NCBI GenBank assembly: GCA_016784965.1
Contig: JADHTQ010000001.1
Span: 124,001 to 188,000 of the forward strand
DNA from: Bacteriovoracaceae bacterium
GTDB taxonomy: Bacteria; Bdellovibrionota; Bacteriovoracia; Bacteriovoracales; Bacteriovoracaceae
DNA length: 64,000 nucleotides
Direction of reading: 5' to 3'
Shown: one piece after another, positions 8,369-16,288 of the stretch
How the letters are laid out: each line of letters starts with the position of its first letter
How positions within the stretch are numbered: the first letter of the stretch is position 1
Translations under genes and position numbers: made by a program
The notes under the pieces: model-generated
Seen by the model: only the letters and a program-made list of their open reading frames with translations
Told to the model about the DNA's origin: nothing
Database searches by the model: none

Positions 8369-8506
8369 TTATTTTATAACTTGCTCTTGTGTTTTTGACT
8401 TTAATGCTACAGTTGCAAGCTTACTACCTTCAATATTTAAGCTTGACGCGCAGCCAGCTAAAGCCAAAAGTACGGATGTGATAATGATTTTGTTAAGAAA
8501 TTTCAT
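8369..8506 (-). CDS. Tiny lipoprotein, 45 residues
   Basis: A 45-codon frame with ATG at 8506, preceded by AGGGGG at five-base spacing. It starts MKFLNKI, has a hydrophobic stretch TSVLLALAGC ending in a lipobox (L-A-G-C, Cys at 19), then a 26-residue polar tail ending EQVIK and a double stop. Lipid attachment at Cys19 would leave a very small mature peptide, in the size range of known small outer-membrane lipoproteins. The strong ribosome binding site and textbook signal make it a real gene; function unknown. Confidence 0.7.
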   Translation of the reverse strand: MKFLNKIIITSVLLALAGCASSLNIEGSKLATVALKSKTQEQVIK

Positions 8507-8531
8507 ATTTACCCCCTGAATTTAAATAAAC

Positions 8532-8552
8532 TAAGGTTACACCACAACCTTA
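8532..8552. repeat. Perfect inverted repeat upstream of the tiny lipoprotein gene
   Basis: TAAGGTT (8532-8538) and AACCTTA (8546-8552) flank a seven-base spacer, 26 bases upstream of the lipoprotein start codon. It has no T tract, so an operator or a 5' leader hairpin is more likely than a terminator. Confidence 0.4.
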
Positions 8553-8623
8553 TTAGGCTCTATTAAACCCTGTAGCTAAAATGCTCGTCAATATGGTACT
8601 TTTTTCCGGGGGGAATTAATAAA

Positions 8624-8956
8624 TTATTTTTTTTGCTTTTTGGGGCGAATTGCAGTGGTGTGCACCATCTCTAGAATCGGAGATAGTTTATTTTTTTTCT
8701 TGTTATAAAATGTAGGTAGCACCAACCAATCCTTCATCTCTTTGTCATTTAAACGCCATTTTTCAATACCTCTGACTTGAGAAATTTTTTGTTGTGAGCT
8801 GTAATCTTCGACCTTGAGTGCGATTTTATCATCTTTGGTGATTACCACAAATATTTTTTCTTTGACATAAAACGAATCAAGTCCGTAGGCCTTCCTGGCA
8901 GTTACATCTCCATACTTTTCAGTTAGTTTTTTTATAAATAATTGTACTTCGCTCAT
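8624..8956 (-). CDS. TfoX N-terminal / YjbR-like domain protein
   Basis: 110 residues from ATG 8956, with AAGGGGG six bases before it. The segment TARKAYGLDSFYVKEKIFVVITKDDKIALKV resembles the TfoX N-terminal fold (basic-Gly-hydrophobic hairpin then a lysine-containing strand), while KEMKDWLVLP recalls the MmcQ/YjbR family. These folds are related. Whether it takes part in competence-type control, as TfoX/Sxy does in some proteobacteria, cannot be told. It sits immediately downstream of rsmH on the same strand. Confidence 0.5.
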   Translation of the reverse strand: MSEVQLFIKKLTEKYGDVTARKAYGLDSFYVKEKIFVVITKDDKIALKVEDYSSQQKISQVRGIEKWRLNDKEMKDWLVLPTFYNKKKNKLSPILEMVHTTAIRPKKQKK

Positions 8957-8966
8957 AAACACCCCC

Positions 8967-9914
8967 TTACAGTTTCTCTATAACCCTCAGTTTTGCACTT
9001 CTTGATCTAGAGTTTATTGTAATTTCTTCCTCACTTGGAACCACTGGTTTTTTGGTTAGAATTTTTACGGAGACATTATCTAACTGAGAAATAGATTTGT
9101 ATATCTTTTTTACGATCCGATCTTCTAATGAGTGAAAGCTTATAATGGCCAAACGACCACCACTTTTAAGCAGCGAGATAAGATTTGGAATACTTGAGCT
9201 CAATACATCAAGCTCCGAATTAACTGCTATTCGCAGTGCCTGGAAGCATTTTGTTGACGGATTGGTTCTACCGTAACGAAACTTCTTGGGGTAACAATGA
9301 AAAATGATATTTTCTAAATCAGATGTCGTTAAAATGGGACTACTGCTCCTTTGTTCAACAATCTTTTTGGCAATGCGCCCTGCAAATCTCTCCTCACCGT
9401 ACCGAAAAAAAATCTCAGATAACTCTTCTTCACTGGCCTTAGCGATAATATCAGCGGCCGTTGGAATTGAGTTATCTAAATTATTCATGCGCATATCAAG
9501 GGGAGCTGCTTTTTTAAATGAAAACCCCCTCACATCTTCATCAAAATGATGACTCGAGACACCGAGGTCCATCAAAATACCTTGAAATCCTCCTTGATCC
9601 TTTAAAATAGCATTGTTATTTGATTTTACATGCTCCCAAAATTTAGAAAAATTCATGCTAAGCAGGGTAATGCGCTCAGATAGCCCCTCCTGCTCAATAA
9701 TGTGTTGGCCATTTTTTAGAGCATCAGGATCTTGATCAACTGAAATTACTTGAAAGTTAGAAGACTTTTTTAATAATTCTAGCGAGTGACCACCACCTCC
9801 GAAAGTTAAGTCAGCAAAACAGTAATTTTGATTTGGATCATTGGCATTTTCTGTTAAAAAATCAATACATTCTTTTTTTAACACTGAATAATGAGGTTTA
9901 TACACTTGATTCAA
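8967..9914 (-). CDS. rsmH: 16S rRNA (cytosine(1402)-N(4))-methyltransferase RsmH
   Basis: Methylates C1402 of 16S rRNA in the P site. The SAM site is FADLTFGGGGHSLELL; further family motifs are ILMDLGVSSHHFDE, GFSFKKAAPLDMRM and LAIISFHSLEDRIVK. TTG at 9914 is proposed as the start: it gives about 315 residues beginning NQVYKPHYSVLKKE, matching the usual N terminus, with GGGG upstream. An in-frame ATG at 9971 would add 19 residues and overlap mtnP by 53 bases. Unusually, rsmH is next to mtnP rather than in an mra/mur/fts division cluster. Confidence 0.93.
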   Translation of the reverse strand: MNQVYKPHYSVLKKECIDFLTENANDPNQNYCFADLTFGGGGHSLELLKKSSNFQVISVDQDPDALKNGQHIIEQEGLSERITLLSMNFSKFWEHVKSNNNAILKDQGGFQGILMDLGVSSHHFDEDVRGFSFKKAAPLDMRMNNLDNSIPTAADIIAKASEEELSEIFFRYGEERFAGRIAKKIVEQRSSSPILTTSDLENIIFHCYPKKFRYGRTNPSTKCFQALRIAVNSELDVLSSSIPNLISLLKSGGRLAIISFHSLEDRIVKKIYKSISQLDNVSVKILTKKPVVPSEEEITINSRSRSAKLRVIEKL

Positions 9915-9918
9915 GTGG

Positions 9919-10767
9919 TTACCCCAAAATAACTTCAAGCATTTGTTTATGTTTTGAGGATATTTGGCCAACTTCTGTCATGACCACCTCAGTATTTTCA
10001 AATGGAAACTCAAACCTATTTTCTGCAAGTTTTGCAATCGCACTTGATAACACTTCCTGAACAAGCTCGTTGTTCTTTTTTGCAACTTTTATAATTTCAG
10101 CTGTAGTACAATGCTCCTCTTTCCAACAATCGTAATCTGTCACCATTGCAATTGTGGCATATGCCATTGCGGCCTCTTTGGCCAAAAAAGCTTCTGGAAC
10201 ATTTGTCATCCCAATTACTGAAGCACCAAATGATCGATATATAGCAGACTCAGCTCTTGTAGAAAATTGAGGACCCTCAATACAAATATAGCTTCCGCCC
10301 TTAGTAAACTTGGCATTTACTTTTTCACAAGAGTCTGCCAGAAGATTTTGCAAAGTCGGATCAATGGGATTTGCCACAGAAACATGCCCTACAACCCCAT
10401 TTTCAAAAAAGGATCTATCGCGCTTTCCTTTGGTCCAATCGATAAACTGATCGGGCAGCACAAAGGTGGTTGGGGGCAACTCTTCTTTTAAAGAGCCAAC
10501 TGCAGAAATGGAAATTAGATATCTAACCCCAATTTGTTTTAATGCAAAAATATTGGCCCTATAGTTAATTTCACTGGGGATTAGAGTATGACCTTTACCG
10601 TGCCTAGGAATAAAAAAGAACTTAGTACCTAAAATCTTGGCCTCAATTACTGGTGAGCTGGGTTTACCAAAAGGTGTTGTAACATCATGCTCTTTAATAA
10701 CCTCTAGACCTTTTAGTTGATAAACTCCCGTACCTCCAATAACTCCAATGCAATCATTGTTTGACAC
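9919..10767 (-). CDS. mtnP: S-methyl-5'-thioadenosine phosphorylase
   Basis: 282 residues, GTG start at 10767 after AAGGAG. It cleaves methylthioadenosine to adenine and methylthioribose-1-phosphate. Family landmarks: IGVIGGTGVY (phosphate site), IPRHGKGHTLIPSEINYRAN, SAVGSLKEE, CIEGPQFSTRAES, and MTNVPEAFLAKEAAMAYATI followed by VTDYDCW, which marks MTAP rather than a purine nucleoside phosphorylase. Lies directly downstream of mglA on the same strand. Confidence 0.95.
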   Translation of the reverse strand: MSNNDCIGVIGGTGVYQLKGLEVIKEHDVTTPFGKPSSPVIEAKILGTKFFFIPRHGKGHTLIPSEINYRANIFALKQIGVRYLISISAVGSLKEELPPTTFVLPDQFIDWTKGKRDRSFFENGVVGHVSVANPIDPTLQNLLADSCEKVNAKFTKGGSYICIEGPQFSTRAESAIYRSFGASVIGMTNVPEAFLAKEAAMAYATIAMVTDYDCWKEEHCTTAEIIKVAKKNNELVQEVLSSAIAKLAENRFEFPFENTEVVMTEVGQISSKHKQMLEVILG

Positions 10768-10794
10768 CTTTTTTCTCCTTACATAAATTGTTGG

Positions 10795-11382
10795 CTACAA
10801 TCCACCCTTGAGATTCATTAACACAAACTTACTGACCATTTTTAACGTTTCAAAGACACCCTGTCCGTCTATTGCTACTGATTCAAACTCAGGAGCATCC
10901 CATTTATTTAGTTGTTTTTTTAACTCTGAAACAGAGGTTATATTGGGTAGGTCTCTTTTGTTCCATTGCATGACAAATGGCAACTTATCGATTGTGTGCC
11001 CTAAATTTAAAAGGTTTTTCTCTAGATCATTTAGGCTTTCAATATTTTCATCCATTCTCTCAACTTGAGAATCGGCAACAAAAATTACACCATCTACGCC
11101 TTTTAAGATTAACCTACGACTTGCTTCATAAAATACCTGTCCAGGGACAGTATAAAGGTGAAACCTCGTTTTAAAACCTCGTATTACACCGAGGTCTAAA
11201 GGCAAAAAATCAAAAAACAGAGTCCGCTCATTTTCGGTATTTAAAGAGATGATTTTCCCTTTTGAGTCGCTAGTTGTTTTGTGATAAATATATTGAATAT
11301 TGGTAGTTTTCCCCCCAAGACCTGGGCCATAATACACAATCTTGCAATTTATTTCTTTCGTTCGATAGTTAACAAAAGACAT
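10795..11382 (-). CDS. mglA: MglA-type polarity GTPase
   Basis: 195 residues. The P-loop GPGLGGKTTN (19-28) is the MglA form. Other motifs are TVPGQVFYEASRRLIL (switch II region), GVIFVADSQ and QWNKRDLP (guanine specificity). MglA is a small Ras-like GTPase that sets the leading pole in Myxococcus gliding and the invasive pole in Bdellovibrio (established knowledge). The gene just upstream, 13 bases away, encodes a roadblock-like protein, the fold of the MglA partner MglB. The two sit between recR and mtnP on the same strand. Confidence 0.95.
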   Translation of the reverse strand: MSFVNYRTKEINCKIVYYGPGLGGKTTNIQYIYHKTTSDSKGKIISLNTENERTLFFDFLPLDLGVIRGFKTRFHLYTVPGQVFYEASRRLILKGVDGVIFVADSQVERMDENIESLNDLEKNLLNLGHTIDKLPFVMQWNKRDLPNITSVSELKKQLNKWDAPEFESVAIDGQGVFETLKMVSKFVLMNLKGGL

Positions 11383-11395
11383 CTTCTATCTTCCT

Positions 11396-11890
11396 TCAAA
11401 ATGAAAACATGTTATCCATTTCAGCATCTGTAATATCGTTAAAAAGATACTCTGTTTTGTTATTATTTTCTTGTTTTGTTACACAAAATTCATTGCTAGC
11501 ATACTCGCTAAGTTTGTTAGTCAATGTTCTAAGTCCAGATTTTAGTAAGCCTGGATTAATTTCCTTATAAAAAATCGTACCAAAAAAGAATTCTTGGTCC
11601 AAGATTTTCATTGGTAGTATATAAACACCTTTAGAGGAAGTATCAAAGCTTAATCTGAAAAATTCATCCGTTTTTGCTTGCGGTATGAATGAGGTTAAGG
11701 CCGAAGCTGCCTGCCACACTCCTCCAATTAATGCTCCAATAGACATATTATTTAATTCATCCAAAGCATTTGGGCCATGAGCGTATATCGGGATTCCATC
11801 TCTTCGACAAAAGAAAATGTTATAGTTTTCTAAGCCATAGTTTGAAACATTTTCATCCATAAATTTTTTTACACAGTCTGCAAAATCCAT
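11396..11890 (-). CDS. Roadblock/LC7-like protein, candidate MglA partner
   Basis: 164 residues from ATG 11890 (a TTG at 11902 is also possible). The pattern NIFFCRRDGIPIYAHGPN, then ALIGGVWQAASAL, then a strand YILPMKILDQEFFFGTIFY, is what a roadblock/LC7 fold shows: two strands with a Gly turn, a long helix, three more strands. The adjacent gene is mglA. In Myxococcus the roadblock protein MglB is the GTPase activator of MglA. It is divergent from MglB itself, so the assignment is an inference from fold pattern and position. Confidence 0.6.
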   Translation of the reverse strand: MDFADCVKKFMDENVSNYGLENYNIFFCRRDGIPIYAHGPNALDELNNMSIGALIGGVWQAASALTSFIPQAKTDEFFRLSFDTSSKGVYILPMKILDQEFFFGTIFYKEINPGLLKSGLRTLTNKLSEYASNEFCVTKQENNNKTEYLFNDITDAEMDNMFSF

Positions 11891-11908
11891 TTTTATTTCC
11901 AAAATATC

Positions 11909-12520
11909 CTATATTCTTTTTTTGTTTTCTAATGCTTTATTTATAGTCATTGAATCTAAATACTCTAAACTTCCACCCATGGGAATACCAAATCCAATAC
12001 GTGAAACTTCCACCTGCTCTTTACCATTTTCCTCTAATCTCTGTTTTATGTAAGAGCAAGTCGCATCTCCTTCCACAGATGGGTTTAACCCCAAAATAAC
12101 TTCATTAATATTTTCTTCAAATACCCTACTTATGAATTTTTCAATTTTTAACTCGTCAGGGCCTATACCCAATAACGGATTTAATACTCCACCTAAAATG
12201 TGGTATTTGCCATCATATTGTCCACTTTTTTCAACTGCAAGGCAATCAATTATCGTTTCAACCACACAAATGACATTGCTACTACTACGTACTGGTGACG
12301 AGCAGACATCACACAATAGCTTATTGTCATCAGTAAACATTCCGCACTTGGTACATTTTTGCAAATATTGTAAGTTTTTGAAGCTATCTCCAAAACGCTC
12401 TAAGTCTTTGCCACTTAGCTTAGACAAGTATAAAGCATGGCGTAGTGCCGTTTTATTACCTATACCTGGCAATTTACTAATATTTAAAACAGCGTCTTGT
12501 AGTTTTTCAGGTAAATCCAA
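11909..12520 (-). CDS. recR: Recombination protein RecR
   Basis: 203 residues, usual length. Helix-hairpin-helix LPGIGNKTA near the N terminus, a four-Cys zinc finger CTKCGMFTDDNKLLCDVC, then a TOPRIM domain beginning CVVETIIDCLAVE, and a C-terminal Walker B-like GIPMGGSLEYLD. RecR works with RecO and RecF in RecA loading at gaps. Gene order dnaX-ybaB-recR is conserved in many bacteria, which supports the call; mglA and its partner are appended downstream. Confidence 0.96.
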   Translation of the reverse strand: MDLPEKLQDAVLNISKLPGIGNKTALRHALYLSKLSGKDLERFGDSFKNLQYLQKCTKCGMFTDDNKLLCDVCSSPVRSSSNVICVVETIIDCLAVEKSGQYDGKYHILGGVLNPLLGIGPDELKIEKFISRVFEENINEVILGLNPSVEGDATCSYIKQRLEENGKEQVEVSRIGFGIPMGGSLEYLDSMTINKALENKKRI

Positions 12521-12530
12521 ATTACACCAT

Positions 12531-12845
12531 TTAAAAAAGACCGGGGATGTTCACGCCACCGGTAACTTTTGACATAGAGTTTGATACCATATCTTGAGAT
12601 TCTTTTACTGCTTGATTAATAGCAGTTTTAATCAAATCTTCAAGCATCTCAACATCGGATGGATCAACACATTCTGGATTAAGTTTGAAATCAATAATTT
12701 CTTGTTTGCCATTAATCTTTATTTTTACCATCCCACCACCAGCAGAAGTGTCTAACTCTCTTACTTCTAATTCTTTTTGAAGGGCGGCAAGTTTAGTTTG
12801 CATTTGTTGCGCTTGCTTTAAAAGGTTATTCATATTCTTTGCCAT
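12531..12845 (-). CDS. YbaB/EbfC family nucleoid-associated protein
   Basis: 104 residues with the family pattern: N-terminal helix NMNNLLKQAQQMQTKLAALQ, the strand segment GGGMVKIKINGKQEIIDFKLN, then MLEDLIKTAINQAVKESQ, ending GGVNIPGLF. These small dimers bind DNA and coat the nucleoid. It sits in the conserved place between dnaX and recR, 10 bases from recR. Confidence 0.95.
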   Translation of the reverse strand: MAKNMNNLLKQAQQMQTKLAALQKELEVRELDTSAGGGMVKIKINGKQEIIDFKLNPECVDPSDVEMLEDLIKTAINQAVKESQDMVSNSMSKVTGGVNIPGLF

Positions 12846-12869
12846 CGCTACATCCTATTTAAAGTTTAT

Positions 12870-14573
12870 CTATGTTTCTTCTATTATTACTTTATTAATT
12901 TTTGCATTAAAGAGGCCTTCAGCCTCTTTGATAACTGGATGATTTAGAAAGTCCTCTTTTTTTTGTTTCAAAACTTGCTCACGCTTTGTTTCTTTGATTT
13001 CTACAATTGATTTAAAATTGGACTCTTTTTTTGTTTTCTCATCCACAGCAACTAAATTAAAGATTATGTTAGAACTATCTATTTTAAAATAATCAGACAT
13101 GTGAGAGATAATTTTACTTTTAACCTCTACATCCTGGAGATAGTCAAAAAAGATACTACTGCTTTTATCAAAACCGACTGAAATTTTTAAACTATTTTCT
13201 GAATATTGCAGCGAGGAAAGAATATTGCCTTGTTCAAGGTTTGATGCCGATGCGGGAGCACATTCAAATAAATATTCGATAAACGTTTCCCAGTTTCTAT
13301 GTTGGACATCAACTTTTTTTTCTTCTGCCTTATTTTCTCCGACCTTGTCTTCTACCCTTCCTACAAGCTGTTCCGGCTTATTTTGTGCTTCTTTTTTTAC
13401 TTCTTGGGTCCCTAAGGTGATTTTGGGCTCCTCGGGTTCTTGCCTATTTTGAACTGGAGCACTGTTGGTTGTTTTTGGTTGTAGTTGAAAAAATGATTTT
13501 CTAAGACATATTTTTTGCAGGACAATCTCTGCAACTTTTTCAGGATCTATCGAAGTTAGTACCCAAGTAATATCTTTTGCTAAAGCTTCATAAACCCAAA
13601 ACAATTCAGATTGTGAAATATCATTTATAGCCGCCACAAGTTTACTTTGCACTCCAAAGTGCCCTGGCAAATTATCATAGTTTTCAATTATTTCAAAAAG
13701 GTCATCAAGAATCGATTTTAAAATATTCTTGGTACTTACATTGTCGTTTAGCAGTTGCCTGTAAAGCTTGGAGCAACTTTGAACATCTCCTGTAAGCAGT
13801 GAGTACACAATCTTCCTAACGGATGATATTCGAGGTATTCCTAAAGACACGACAACCGTATCCTCATCGATAAAATTATTTTCAGAAAAACTTAACACCT
13901 GATCAAACAAAGATAATGTGTCTCTTACTGAGCCGTTACCTTGCAAACACATTTGCTCTATTAACTTATCATCATCAAATGCAATCTTCTCAACTTCACT
14001 GATTTTTTTTACATGTTCTATCAAACTACTAAGGTTCACATTTCTAAAATCAAATCGCTGACATCTAGACAATACGGTCGCAAGCAATTTATGAGGTTCG
14101 GTGGTAGCAAAAATAAAGATTACATGTGCAGGCGGCGCCTCTAGCGTTTTTAAAAGCGCATTAAAGGCATTCACTGTAACCATGTGTACTTCATCGATAA
14201 TGTAGATCTTATACTTGCCGGAAGTAGGAAGAAAGTGAACGTTATTTATCAACTCTCTGATGTTATCAACGCCGTTATTTGAAGCGCCATCTATTTCGAT
14301 TACATTTAAAGATGAGCCTGACTCAAAATCTTGGCAAGAATTGCATTTACCACATGGATTGGCATCATTGTCTAAGGCAGCACACCGCAGAGATTTGGCA
14401 AATATTCTTGCAACGGTGGTTTTACCAACCCCTCTAGTCCCAGAAAATATATAGGCATGACCAAGTTTATTGCGCAAAATCGCATTTTGAAGAGAGCTAA
14501 CAACATGATTTTGACCTATAACATCTTGAAATTTTTGGGGACGCCATTTCCTAGCAAGTACCTGGTAATTCAT
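12870..14573 (-). CDS. dnaX: DNA polymerase III subunits gamma/tau
   Basis: 567 residues from ATG 14573 (MNYQVLARKWRPQ, the standard N terminus; AGAAGG six bases upstream). The longer frame from 14615 would run into the SRP RNA and is rejected. Clamp-loader ATPase: Walker A FSGTRGVGKTT, zinc knuckle CAALDNDANPCGKCNSC, Walker B IYIIDEVHMV, sensor ATTEPHKL. After about residue 390 comes a charged linker and a short C-terminal domain, shorter than in E. coli tau. No clear slippery site for a gamma product was seen. Confidence 0.95.
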   Translation of the reverse strand: MNYQVLARKWRPQKFQDVIGQNHVVSSLQNAILRNKLGHAYIFSGTRGVGKTTVARIFAKSLRCAALDNDANPCGKCNSCQDFESGSSLNVIEIDGASNNGVDNIRELINNVHFLPTSGKYKIYIIDEVHMVTVNAFNALLKTLEAPPAHVIFIFATTEPHKLLATVLSRCQRFDFRNVNLSSLIEHVKKISEVEKIAFDDDKLIEQMCLQGNGSVRDTLSLFDQVLSFSENNFIDEDTVVVSLGIPRISSVRKIVYSLLTGDVQSCSKLYRQLLNDNVSTKNILKSILDDLFEIIENYDNLPGHFGVQSKLVAAINDISQSELFWVYEALAKDITWVLTSIDPEKVAEIVLQKICLRKSFFQLQPKTTNSAPVQNRQEPEEPKITLGTQEVKKEAQNKPEQLVGRVEDKVGENKAEEKKVDVQHRNWETFIEYLFECAPASASNLEQGNILSSLQYSENSLKISVGFDKSSSIFFDYLQDVEVKSKIISHMSDYFKIDSSNIIFNLVAVDEKTKKESNFKSIVEIKETKREQVLKQKKEDFLNHPVIKEAEGLFNAKINKVIIEET

Positions 14574-14589
14574 ATTAGCCTTCTTACAG

Positions 14590-14694
14590 AAGTGGCAGCC
14601 AAGCATATAACACAAAGCGACAACAGCTACCGTTGCTTCGTTCCCGACCTGGCGGAGTTTACCGCGTCAGCAATTGCTATAGGCCCGGCCACCT
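14590..14694 (-). ncRNA. ffs: Signal recognition particle RNA, small bacterial (4.5S) type
   Basis: The minus strand carries AGGTCGGGAACGAAGCA (about 14634-14650), matching the SRP helix 8 core: a GGAA tetraloop with the flanking AGGTC and GAAGCA internal-loop sides. The ends pair: AGGTGGC at 14694-14688 with GCCACTT at 14596-14590 (one G-U), followed by GGCC with GGCT. Size of about 105 bases fits the 4.5S class. It lies directly upstream of dnaX, as in several bacteria, and has a strong promoter placed to start at about 14695. It ends 16 bases before the dnaX start codon with no terminator, so processing from a dnaX transcript is likely. Confidence 0.9.
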
Positions 14695-14701
14695 AAGGCA
14701 T

Positions 14702-14729
14702 AATATAGAAGAGACAAAATGTTTGTCAA
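14702..14729 (-). promoter_or_regulatory. Strong sigma70 promoter for SRP RNA and probably dnaX
   Basis: On the minus strand, TTGACA (14729-14724) and TATATT (14707-14702) with a 16-base spacer; an overlapping TATTAT gives 18. The predicted start, near 14695, coincides with the 5' end of the SRP RNA helix. Confidence 0.75.
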
Positions 14730-14779
14730 AGATAATTTGTTCTTTTATCAACGGGGTAAACATGTGTTACTATAGAGAT

Positions 14780-16120
14780 ATGACAAAAAAGATAATTGCT
14801 ATACTATTTTTGACATGTTTTACCATCTCGGCACGCGCAGCATTGTCATTAAAATCCCATGAGGATTATATTGTCCAGTCCTCAAAAAATGCCGATGCAA
14901 CATCCTTTGACAATACGATAAACCTGGTAACTAACGAAGCTTCAGGTGCTGACAGCTCAAACCCCATTAAGGTGTATGTCCCCCTGATTACCGATACTAA
15001 TGACACTAACCAATTGGATTACTCAATATTAAACGATAACGCTCTTCCAAGAAATACAACTGGTACCATTTCGCTCAATCTAGAGGTCAACAATGATACT
15101 GATACAACTTACTATCTATATGCTGCTGTAAAAAGTGACAAAGATGGTGAGGAGCAAAATTACAAAATTCTCACAAATCCCAAGACCATCGACACTAACA
15201 ACTTTTATGACCAAGAAATCACCCTTGAATTTAATATCGATAGAATTTGCGCAACAGACATACCAGAAAATGCTTGTGATATCACTAATCCTGGCAGTTC
15301 AAGCTTTTCTAATTCTGTACGAATCTTTTATTCTACTGTCGACACATATGATACTTCGGCCGACGATGACGATATTGTAGAAACAGAGCTAGCAAAAGTC
15401 AGCGCAGGGTTATTCTATACCTTTTATTTCAGTGATAAACCTCCAGACTCGGGCATTACTAGCTTTGAGCTAGAGATGGGAGACAAAAGAATTACCGCCA
15501 TTTATGACGGAGAAGACATCGACGATTACTATAATTCTGTAATCTTTAAGTTAGCAAGAAGTACAGATGTACCCGCAAATCTCACTTATCAAGCATTGTT
15601 AGACGCAGATCCCAATGGAGGAGCACTGTACTTACAAGGCAGCGAAGTGAAGTTCTATGATGAGCACCCGTCAGGTGAATTTGACATCACTGGTCTAGAA
15701 AATGGCAATACCTACCGATTTGCCATGGCCTTTGTAAATAATTACCTCTTTGCTACCACCTTCTCTCAATCTGATTCAGCTAACACCGAGGAAATCGAAG
15801 CATTTTTGAAAAAACATGCCTGCTACCTCATTTCTGCTGGGTACCAAAAAGAACACTATGTGTTAGATTACTTTAGAAAGTTTAGAGACAATGTTTTACT
15901 GAAATATTCTCTAGGTAGAAAGTTGGTCAATTGGTATTACCAAACCGCGCCACTATACGCTCCTTATATTTACAACAACAAGACCGCAAGTGCAGTCGTC
16001 AGAGGAGTTGCCCACTCGCTTTATTTAATCATGAACAATATCTTAATCGCCCTGGGCCTTATACTGACCCTTTTTGTTCTCCTTTTGGGTAGCATGCGGC
16101 GCTTAAGACCAAAAAGATAA
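14780..16120 (+). CDS. Secreted, membrane-anchored protein with CFI-box C-terminal domain
   Basis: 446 residues from ATG 14780, which opens a signal peptide (MTKKIIAILFLTCF to SARA). A beta-rich, Asp/Thr/Asn-rich extracellular region follows (about 25-340). At C348 begins a segment CYLISAGYQ, then YFRKFRDNVLLKYSLGRKLVNWYY and APYI, which follows the CFI-box-CTERM pattern (Cys-aromatic-Ile, Leu-Arg-x-Phe-Arg-Asp, Gly-Arg, Tyr-Tyr). A final membrane helix (about 415-437) is capped by RRLRPKR. CFI-box domains are found at the C termini of secreted proteins and are thought to act in sorting or processing. Diverges from the SRP RNA promoter. Function of the ectodomain unknown. Confidence 0.75.
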   Translation: MTKKIIAILFLTCFTISARAALSLKSHEDYIVQSSKNADATSFDNTINLVTNEASGADSSNPIKVYVPLITDTNDTNQLDYSILNDNALPRNTTGTISLNLEVNNDTDTTYYLYAAVKSDKDGEEQNYKILTNPKTIDTNNFYDQEITLEFNIDRICATDIPENACDITNPGSSSFSNSVRIFYSTVDTYDTSADDDDIVETELAKVSAGLFYTFYFSDKPPDSGITSFELEMGDKRITAIYDGEDIDDYYNSVIFKLARSTDVPANLTYQALLDADPNGGALYLQGSEVKFYDEHPSGEFDITGLENGNTYRFAMAFVNNYLFATTFSQSDSANTEEIEAFLKKHACYLISAGYQKEHYVLDYFRKFRDNVLLKYSLGRKLVNWYYQTAPLYAPYIYNNKTASAVVRGVAHSLYLIMNNILIALGLILTLFVLLLGSMRRLRPKR

Positions 16121-16204
16121 TTGTCAATCTGCCAAAAGACCAGTACATTTTATCACGAATCTGTCACTGTAGTTTGGTAACTGCTTGTTTATTAGAGGAA
16201 ATAT

Positions 16205-16288
16205 ATGGAAATTGTGCTTACATTAACCATTCTTTTTTTAAGTATCCTAGGAATAAGCTACGTAATGGAAAAAATGGCTTCAAATTAG
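16205..16288 (+). CDS. Possible 27-residue membrane peptide
   Basis: ATG 16205 follows AGAGGA at six-base spacing. The 27-residue product is one hydrophobic helix (VLTLTILFLSILGISYV) with a short charged end EKMASN. Its stop overlaps the last four bases of the convergent nitroreductase gene. The good ribosome binding site and membrane character argue for a real small protein, but a frame this short could arise by chance. Confidence 0.4.
   Translation: MEIVLTLTILFLSILGISYVMEKMASN

Noticed and set aside
14573-14615. Upstream start for dnaX at 14615
   Set aside because: It would place coding sequence inside the SRP RNA; MNYQVLARKWRPQ at 14573 is the standard DnaX N terminus with its own ribosome binding site.
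14457-14779. Plus-strand frames across the SRP RNA, including a 5' extension of the CFI-box gene from 14633
   Set aside because: The region is explained by the SRP RNA and its promoter; the signal peptide starting at 14780 fixes the true start.
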